A stretch of 64,000 nt of DNA from Heterocephalus glaber (taxonomy: Eukaryota > Chordata > Mammalia > Rodentia > Bathyergidae). Shown one piece after another: positions 56,401 to 64,000 of this stretch. The translations under genes and the position numbers were made by a program. The stretch spans positions 512,831 through 576,830 of the forward strand of contig NW_004624752.1 of assembly GCF_000247695.1 (NCBI RefSeq), given 5' to 3'. Positions within the stretch are counted from its first letter, which is position 1. The number at the start of each line of letters is the position of its first letter. The notes beneath the pieces were generated by a model. That model was not told the origin of the DNA, did not search any database, and worked only from the letters and a program-made list of their open reading frames with translations.

Positions 56401-59400
56401 GCACAGGAAGTAAGGGCCTCCCTGTCTGCACTTGGCCTTGTGAGCTGGGTAGCTGGCAGGGAAGAGCACGATTCACTGCTGCTGCTGCACAGGGGCCAGG
56501 GCTGTGACAGTGGCCAGCCACGCATCTGAGCAGAGACTCCACGGCCCCTAAGTGCTTCCAGGCCTAGCCCCAGCATCCTGGGACCCCAGCTCCTTACTGG
56601 GCACAGCACAGGGCTATGGACTGCACTTGGCCCACCCCAGTACCTCTGACAGTCTAGACAGCTCCACACACTGAGGGCACAAGGGCTCAGGAGACCTCAG
56701 AGATCACCAGGATGGGACCCGGCCAGGTAGACTTCACTGCACCGTACCTGGGAATCATGGGGGGCTCCAGAGGAGGTGTGGATTGGTGAAAGGAGCTGCA
56801 AATGGGCCAGGGGCTGGAGAGAGGCTGGGAGTGTCAGGGAGAGCTGGTTCCTAAGGCCTGAGGTCCTTGAGGGCCTCAGGATGAGCTGGGCTCAGAAAGG
56901 GCCAAAGCTCCCGGGTGAAAGGCAGCACGTAGCCACTTGCTTTTGTCCCGACAGCCAGCCCTGAGAGCCATGGGTGCGGACGCTCTTCTCCGTGTTTGTC
57001 TCCACTGCCTCTCAGGCCTCAACCTAGCTGCCGCTGATCGGTATGGACAGGCCCCAAGAGGGACCCCCAGCCAGGCTCCCATGAGTCCTTGGCTCTGGGG
57101 TGGGGCTTGCCTGTTGCCCCAGGCTGGACAGGAGTGGCCCCACATGCTGAAGTGTGCTGCCTCTGTGGTGTGATGTGAGTCACCTGCCACCACCTCCCTG
57201 TCTCCCATGTGCCACCCTGACCCTTGGTTTCCTCATCTGCTGATAGCATTCTGCAGGGCCGCTGTATGGAGAGGCCTGGCCCCAAGGGCCCTGTGAGCAT
57301 GTCCAGCAGGGTGGCCCTTCTTCTGCACATGGTACTCCCAATGGCATGGCAGGGACCGAAGGACACGGTGACATGCAAGTGACCAGGCTGCCGGCCTGTG
57401 GTTCTGGGTCTGATACTGGTGGGATAGCAGGGATGTGGGGACTGGAGGCCTGGACACCACAGCTGCAAGGGTCCCCTGTCTGGGCCAGTTCAGGTGTCTG
57501 ACAGAGACAAAGACAGAGACTGGCTGGTCCTGTACCCAGTCTTTCCCTGGGGACATTGGTGTGTGGACCCTAGCACTGGGCCTCCCAGCCCATAGCAAGG
57601 CACAGGCTCAACAGCGCCACAACCAGAGCAAGGTACCTGACAGCCTTGGGGAGGAAAGAGTCTGACCACTGCTGACACTTGCCTGTTTGGAACGCTGTCC
57701 AGCCCTGGACAGCGTCTTTTCCGGCCCTCCCAATAACTCCAGGCACAGCTTCACTTCCTGCAGCCACCTGGCCTCCACCCTCCCCAAGGGTATCCCGGCC
57801 CAGCATGGTTCCTTCAGCTGGGTGGGGCTCACCTGTCACCCCAGAGTTGGCTCATGGCCACTGCTGCCCTCTCACCCTAAGGGAACCCAGATCCCACAGC
57901 CCACCAGGCTGGGCTAGATGCTGTGGTCAGCCAAGTAACTGCCCTCAGGGGTCCACGTCCTGCTCTCGGAACCCCAGACTATGTCTCTTATGTGATAAAG
58001 CTGGGATGAGGTTCAGGACCTTTCAGGGGATAATCCTGGATTATTGGGGGACAGCGTGATCACCAGAGCTCAGTCCCTAGCTGCTGGCTTGAAGATGGAG
58101 TGGCCTCCAGGGCCTCTGGAAGATCATCCCTGCTGACTCCTTGACATTAGACCTATCACTCATTTTTCAGATTTTTGACTTGCAGAATTGTAAGACAACA
58201 TGCACTGTGATTGTGCATGCGTGTGCGCGTGCACGTGTGCACACAGGCACGCTATGTTGGGGATTGAACCCAGGGCCTGGAACACACTAATTAAGGGCCC
58301 CAGCTCTACCCTGAGCTATACCCCAGCCATGCGTGTTGTTTTGAGCCACCTAGTTTGTATCCAGAGATGCAGGACCCTGATGCTAGTGAGCTGCCTGCTT
58401 CCTGTGGAGGGGACCCTCCTCCCAGTACCCCCCAGAGGATAGGGGGACCCTGTCGGGTGGGACCCCCACTGGAAAAGGGTTGACCCTTTGGGGTCACAGA
58501 AGAGAGTAGATCCGTGCCTCAAAGGTCCACACAGGAGACCCAGGGGGCATTAGCTGCTGGGTACAGAGCCCATGGCCCACACAGTATGATGGGTGCCTTT
58601 CCTCTCCATGTTGGGGTTGGGGTGCACGCTGGATGGGAGCCCATGCCAGTGGGTGAAGGGCTCACTCAGACAACATCCAGAAACACCCGAGCACTGAAGA
58701 CCCAAGTATGTGGCCACGTTAGGCCCAGTTACGGGCCTCCCCATCAGGGCCCCATGATGCCAAGGAATCCACTGAACCTTGGCCTCTCCACCTGACCCCA
58801 AGCCCCATGCTGATCATGGCCAGGGTTGGACAGGCAGAGGCTTGTTTCATGGCTGCCTAACCCCAAGACTAGTTGGCCTCAGGTCAGCAGTGCGGCAGTC
58901 TTTCCAGGCCACCCCTCTACCTCCACCTCTGCAGGGCTGGGATCAGCGTACCCCAAGGGAGGGCTCATCCTAAGACTGCAGAACTCACCACACAGGGAAC
59001 CCCTAGAAGAGCATCCAGGCCCTGGGTTCTGGGTGATCTCAGGCTGAAGCTGATGAAGGCTGACCACAGTCTTCAGGGTCTGCTTCTCACCACAATCCCC
59101 TAGGATAATACATGTGCTCCCTCTGTGCAAGCCAGGATACATGGTGTGCAAATCAGGCCACAGATGGAGGACACAGGCCCAGCACCCTGCACCTGCTCAC
59201 TGGACTCATAAACTGTCTACCTTGGCCAGAAGGGAGTTGGCCTGGAGCAAGGGGTGTGGGTGTGTATCCCAGCAGCCTGCCTGATGCTCTGGCTCAGGCA
59301 CTGGTAGACATCTACACATGGCCCACTCCTTGGGGAAGTCACCTATTAAAATGGGGGGCACAGGTCCCCAGGTATGTTTTTGTTAAGAGCAGAGGAGTGG

Positions 59401-62240
59401 AGGCCGCTCCTGGAAGGCCACAGCTTCTGACCTTGCCCCTTCTGCACCCCCACCCATCCTAGGGGTCCCAAAGGGTTGGCAAGGCCCCCAGAGGTCCACC
59501 ATGTACAGCTCCCACTTGTAAGATACACATGACTTAAATATGAAGTATCCCCCGGAGTCCTGTGCTGAGGGCTTGATTCCCAATGTTCAGAGGTGGGCCC
59601 TACAGAGGTGACCGATCACGAGCACGCTGACCTCATCAACGATTCATCCACTGATGAGTTCACAGCTGCCTGGTTGTTGGGAGAAAGGGCCCAGGTAAAA
59701 GCAGGTCACTGGGCCTTAAGAGGGCCTCTGCTGTCCCAGTCCTGGCCGCCATGCAGTGAGCAGCTCTCCTCTGCCATGTCTTCTGCCACGATGCCCCTGC
59801 CACATTACAGGTCAAAACCAACAGAACCAGCAACCACGGATTGAAACTTCTGAAACCATGAGCCAAAATGTATCTTTGCTCTTTTAGGTTGTATCATATA
59901 ACCATAGGTCACAGCTATGAAAAGTTGGCTGACACAGCACCCTTTTCCCACACTTCAATTTTCCTTGTGTCTGGGGGCTTCCTCAGCTCCAGGAGTCAGC
60001 AAGTGTCTGGGGGCCCTGCATGCTTCCAGGTTTTGTGACACATGAGAGCTCTGAAGAGCTCCAGGAAGCCATTGCCCTGTCCTGGACCCTGACTGAAGCC
60101 AGTGGAACCAGCCACTGCTTCAGAAGATTGGGGGTGGGGGCAAAGGGAATGTAGCTGCTCACAGCCTGAGACATCTCCTTAGTCTCTCTGCTTTGCAAAC
60201 AGGCCTGAGGCCAGCCACATCCTGTGGCTCTCAGCTTTGCCTTGCTCAGGCTGGGTGGACCCCAGGACCCTCCTGTGGGAGCTGGCTTTTTGGAAACAGT
60301 GCTGCACAAGTCATGGAGTTGGGATGAGGTCACAAGGGAGCAGGATGGGCCCTGACATGACTGTGTCCCCAACAGCAGCACTTGGGCTCTCAAAGAGACA
60401 CATGGAGGGTGCCTGGCTGAGGCAGGTGCAGAGCAAGGGGGATGCAGTGACAGCTGCAGGAACACCAGGGATTGCTGCCAGCCACCGGAAGTTTGAGAGG
60501 CAGGAAGAGTTCTCCCCAAGGTGCCTCAGAGGGACCCAGCCCTGCCTACGCCTGGATGTTTGGCTTCAGGCTTTCAGAGCTGTGAGAGAGAAATTTGGGT
60601 TGTTAAAAGCCACCCAGCTGGCAGTAGTTATCACAGTGTGATCCAAGGCCCCGCACTGTGCACACCTAAGTGTGATTTGGATGCACACACCTGAGCACAC
60701 AGAGGTCTCATGGTGCCTATGCGTGCACATCTGGCTGTGACCCAAGGCCCCATGATGCCTGTGCACACGTGGTGTGACCCAAGCTGCCCTGTGTCTGTGC
60801 ATAGCTAGGTGTGACCTAGGGCCTGCAGTGCACATGTGTGCACACTCTTGGGTTCAAGTGTGCAGAGCCTCCTGTCCCACCTATAGGAGTGTCTGATCCT
60901 GAGTCAGAGGCCCTGGACACTAGCGTCCAAGACAAGAGACCAGCAGAGCCTGTGCCCTTGGGGTGAGAGTAGGAAGCCTGGAACACCCTCAAATCTGGTA
61001 TTTCTAGGTCATGGGTCTCCTAAAAGGTGAGGCATCTGTAGAGGTTTGTGAAGAACCAGTCGCCATGGCAAAGTTTGCCCTTTGCTCAGGGGCTGCAGAG
61101 GACAGAGCAGCACATGCAGCTCTAGGGGTGTACAGGAAACCCACAGTACCTTTGTTGCCACAACTGGCACCTCTGGACCATAAGCATAGCCCATAGCTAC
61201 CCAGGCCCCAGTCCTCCTCAGCCCAATCCCCCCATTCCCACGGGGAATGCGTTTCCTGTCCCCAACTGACAGCCTCCACCTCCCCACCCCACACTTGAGC
61301 GGCAGGGGTGCCCCTCCCCCAACAGACTGGCTCACTGCTCTCTGTCCAGGTCACTTCTAGTTAGGACCCCTTTCCCACACCTGTGTGCACCTGAGGGTGA
61401 CTTGAGCCCCCCGACCACACCCATAAGACCAGGCCCAGCTGTGGACTCAACACCTGAGTATCTGGTCCTGTCAACTCTGGCCCGGTCAAGGGCCTCTTCC
61501 ACTTGCAGAGCGGTCTGCTTAGGCCACCACTGCCTGCTGCTGCCCCCAGCCAGCCTTTCCAGCCTCTAGTGCTGCCCTGGCCTCCACCCGCAGGACCTGG
61601 TCTCCACAAGCCTGGACCTGTCCACAAACCCTGCCCACAGCTTGGGGCCTCCACTACCCCGTGGCAGGGGCTCAACATCCTTTCCTGGTCCTCACCTGAC
61701 CACTCCTCCAGCCCCTCAGACCCTGCTGTGACATAATACAGCGCAGACCCGGGCCATTTACTTCTGAGACCAGCAGGGAAGGACAGGCCCAACCCCCGGG
61801 CTCAAGGCTGAGAAACGGGAGGTAAAACAACAATAAAACGGAGGAAGGCTCTCAGGCAGCCCTAGCGACACCCCTACACCAGGATGGGGAGGCGGGGTCG
61901 CCGAACCCCGCCAGGCCGGGCAGGCGCGCGTAGGGCGGACGCGGCGCGGGGAGCGCGGGGAGCGCCGGTTGCCAGACACCTGCGGGCGCGTCGGCCGCCC
62001 GCGCCTCCCTCCTCACCTGCGAAGTTCTTCGTGAAGACCAAGGTGACCAGCAGGATAGGTACAAGCACGGTGCCGATGGTGACCACGCGGTCGAACGGCA
62101 GCTCCAGCTTGAGCTGCAGCAGCAGTGCGGCCAGCGCGCCTGCCTTGTCGTCCTGTGCGCCAGGCAGGATCAGCTCCCGCAGCTTCTCGCCCGCCAGGAG
62201 CGCGGTCGCCATGTCCGCCGACTGCTCCAGGAGGTGGTGC
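53407..62240 (-). CDS. PANX2: Pannexin-2 (start codon truncated by an assembly gap)
   Basis: Coding exons, in transcript order: 62017-62240 (plus two bases in the N gap), 54078-55526, 53407-53750. They total 673 codons, giving 672 residues (human 677). It is a four-transmembrane large-pore channel protein enriched in brain, with much of it on internal membranes. Exon 1 encodes the N-terminus and TM1 (VVTIGTVLVPILLVTLVF). Exon 2 encodes extracellular loop 1 with two cysteines and an N-F-T glycosylation sequon, TM2 (FLPYALLAFAAIMYV), the cytoplasmic loop, TM3 (HVLILLLSVVPISYLC), loop 2 cysteines, TM4 (IVLLCFMNLIILVNLIHLFIF) and most of the long C-tail. Exon 3 ends T-V-V-S-T-V-E-F. The last base of the start ATG is at 62240; its first two bases fall in the gap. 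Confidence 0.97.
56008..56193 (+). repeat. B1-dID SINE
   Basis: A near-complete dimer: a B1-like half (AGCCAGGTGTGGTGGTGCAT), then an ID-like half (GGGCTGGGGAAGTAGCTCAG), with a pure A tail. It lies in PANX2 intron 1 and is the best B1-dID copy in the window. Confidence 0.9.
56200..58090 (-). other. PANX2 intron 1, unique segment
   Basis: Part of the roughly 6.5-kb first intron (55527-62016). I see no exon or clear repeat here. Confidence 0.7.
58100..58362 (+). mobile_element. ERVL-MaLR LTR end (MLT1-like), split by a SINE
   Basis: The 3' portion of an MLT1-type LTR. GACTTGCAGAATTGTAAGACA lies left of an inserted ID-like SINE, and TGTTTTGAGCCACCTAGTT, the normal continuation, lies right of it. 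Confidence 0.6.
58205..58330 (-). repeat. ID-type SINE with GT/GC-rich tail, nested in an LTR
   Basis: A reverse dID copy (GGGGATTGAACCCAGGGCC ... TACCCCAGCC) preceded by a TGCGTGTGCGCGTG-like alternating tract. CATGCGTGT on both sides may be the target duplication. Confidence 0.75.
59545..59938 (+). mobile_element. ERVL-MaLR solo LTR (MST/MLT1-like)
   Basis: It has the MaLR LTR order: CTTGATTCCCAATGTTCAGAGG, a GTGGGCCCTACAGAGGTG block, a TGAGTTC block, a CATGTCTTCTGCC(A)CGATG block and a terminal CATGAGCCAAAATG...CACAGC(T)ATG region. It is non-coding. Confidence 0.6.
60636..60850. repeat. Degenerate 34-37-bp minisatellite
   Basis: About six units, each opening with a GTGTGA(C/T)CC-like motif and ending in a GTGCACAC-like alternating stretch (starts near 60636, 60670, 60734, 60772, 60809). 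It lies in PANX2 intron 1. Confidence 0.65.
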
Positions 62241-62950
62241 NNNNNNNNNNNNNNNNNNNNNNNNNNNNNNNNNNNNNNNNNNNNNNNNNNNNNNNNNNNN
62301 NNNNNNNNNNNNNNNNNNNNNNNNNNNNNNNNNNNNNNNNNNNNNNNNNNNNNNNNNNNNNNNNNNNNNNNNNNNNNNNNNNNNNNNNNNNNNAGCCGGC
62401 ACCCTGCGTCCCTCCCGGGGGCGGCGGCGGCTTCTGCCTGGGCCGAGAGGCCCGCTCCCGCCCGGGAGGGGCTGTTTACCTGCGGCAACTCTGCGGCGTG
62501 GCTCCGCCCCTCCCTAACCCCCCACCCCCACCCCCGCCACGTAGTGCGGCGCGGGTGATGACTTTGCAAAAATTGTTTAAAATGAATGAGAGGAGTTAGC
62601 GACCGGCACCTCCGCCTGAGCACTGGCCAAGCCCGGGCCACCGTGCCCTGGGCGCGGGCGGGGGCGCGCGGGCGGATGCGAGGAGCGCGCTGGGTCCCGG
62701 TCGTGCCCGCCGCGGGTCTACGTCCTGCCCTCCGCGATGCAGACCCCTCGGCTCTCCCCGGGTGTTGCGGACACAGGCAGGGAGGCCGAGGCCCCCTTCT
62801 CCAGCGGGCCCCAAGGCACGGAGACGCCGGAGGGCGCCCCGTCGGCGACCCCTGCCCTCCCCCGAGTCCCTCCACTGCGGCCATCGGCGCGACTCGCGGC
62901 CGCCTCTAATGCCACCCCGTGAGGTCCACCTGCTCCCAGCCTGCACCTCC
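61880..62950 (-). promoter_or_regulatory. CpG island over PANX2 exon 1 and promoter
   Basis: Highly CpG-dense sequence on both sides of the 153-N gap. It spans the PANX2 first exon and continues to about 62.95 kb, so it should hold the PANX2 transcription start. Confidence 0.75.
62241..62393. other. Assembly gap, 153 N
   Basis: It lies exactly at the PANX2 translation start within a GC-rich island and removes the first two bases of the start codon and part of the 5' UTR. Confidence 0.98.
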
Positions 62951-63850
62951 TTCCCACCTCTCGTCTGCTCTTGCCAACCTCCTCGCGTCTGCGCCAGCGT
63001 GAGGCTCCCTGCCACCTCCGTGGCCCTCCTGGCCACCCACGTCTGGGTCTGGCCTCTGGCAACAGTGCAGGTGCTCTGCCCTGGCCCTGGCCATCCGCAG
63101 GACCCTCTGGCTCCATCGCTTCACCTTGCCGTTGTTTTTTGGAAGCAGCGTGCTTGGGGTTTTAAATTCCTGCAGTAATTCACCCACTAGGTATGACGTA
63201 AACCCCCGCCCGCAGCAGGGGGCCCGGCTTGTGTCGTCAGGCTGCTTTTCCAGATGTTTACCCTTCTGCGCTTCTACACCTGCGCGTTTTCCACAATTCC
63301 CACTCAGCTGCATTCGGTTTGTCGCCTCAGGCACCATGCCCACAAGCTCCCAGCCACCTCACCTCGTCACCTCACGCCCCAACACTGTTACCTTTGAGGT
63401 CTCCCAAAGACTCCACCGCGGGCTTGTAGGTGTGTCCTTGACACTTCCCAGAACCAATGGCTGAGGCAGCTATCACACCCCGCAGACCGCTGTTCCTTGT
63501 TAGCCACACTACTCATCTTTTGAAACCATCTTTTAAAAGATTTGATTTTGGGCTTTTTGATGACATAGAGCCATTTCAGTATCCCCGGAGTGTGAGACAG
63601 TGTTTCTATTCTGAGGTGGGTTAAAGTAATTTGGAGACTTCAGGAGACGATCATCAGAAGATTGCAACCCAATAAACTTGTTAGCTGGAAGAATGTTTGT
63701 AGGTAGGAAGCCAGTTTCAGTTTCATAGTGGGTTTTCTTACCCAGGCAAGCCCATGTCCCAGGTGGGATGGTGTCCCTGATCTGCCTGTGGCCTCGAACC
63801 TCATCAGTGTCCCCACAGCAGGTATTCATGATCTTTATTTTCTGTACTCA
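62950..63850. other. Upstream flank of PANX2
   Basis: GC content declines here from the island. No gene is recognised. In human the next gene in this direction would be MOV10L1, but none of its coding sequence is visible in the window. Confidence 0.55.
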
Positions 63851-63854
63851 TTTT

Positions 63855-64000
63855 AGAATGACTTAGGCCAGGTTTCTGAAAAATAAATCTAGCTGGAATA
63901 CTGATTGCCTTGAATGTATAGATTAGTTTGAGGAAAACTGAAATCTGTACTGTGATATCATCCATGAACATAGTACATTTCTCCACTTATCAGATCTTTG
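63855..64000 (-). mobile_element. LINE-1 ORF2 3'-region fragment
   Basis: The plus strand reads GCCTTGAATGTATAGATTAG, then TTTGAGGAAAACTGA, then CATCCATGAACATAGTACAT, the antisense of the well-known late ORF2/3' segment of mammalian L1. It is truncated by the window edge and too diverged to be coding. Confidence 0.7.

Overview
The window is a placental-mammal nuclear genomic segment, most likely from a non-murid rodent. It is a gene-dense block of spliced genes with GT-AG introns, CpG-rich promoters and many short retroposons. The retroposons are ID-type (tRNA-Ala-like) SINEs, B1-type monomers and B1+ID dimers (B1-dID-like), which point to Rodentia. I cannot fix the species; a beaver, squirrel or dormouse type of lineage would fit the SINE mix. 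Gene order and orientation match human 22q13.33 read in reverse.

Layout, left to right: MAPK12 (+, exons 3 to the end; the first two exons lie off the left edge) at 567-4802; HDAC10 (+) at 6692-11625; TUBGCP6 (+) at 12096-29511; SELENOO (-) at 29807-37812; TRABD (-) at 42478-45380, with its probable CpG promoter near 48.8-49.5 kb; PANX2 (-) at 53407-62240, with a roughly 6.5-kb first intron. PANX2's own promoter lies at 62.4-63 kb and a LINE-1 fragment sits at the right edge. MAPK12, HDAC10 and TUBGCP6 run head to tail with short gaps. TUBGCP6 and SELENOO converge tail to tail, with only about 54 bp between the TUBGCP6 stop and the SELENOO poly(A) hexamer. SELENOO, TRABD and PANX2 run head to tail on the minus strand.

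The exon chains were rebuilt by hand from splice sites and reading phase. HDAC10, SELENOO and TRABD close to exact multiples of three. MAPK12 gives the expected 282 C-terminal residues. PANX2 closes once the two start-codon bases hidden in an assembly gap are counted. TUBGCP6 closes only if the 100-N gap inside its tandem-repeat exon is a placeholder of the wrong size.

The genes do not form one pathway. They are a conserved syntenic set: a stress MAP kinase (p38 gamma), a polyamine deacetylase, a gamma-tubulin ring component, a mitochondrial selenoprotein AMPylase, a TraB-family protein and a large-pore channel protein. I found no undescribed system. The most notable local features are an altered substrate-gate motif and an extended C-terminus in HDAC10, two GC-AG introns and a SECIS-like hairpin in SELENOO, the TUBGCP6 81-bp coding repeat array broken by a gap, and several young ID insertions with target-site duplications.
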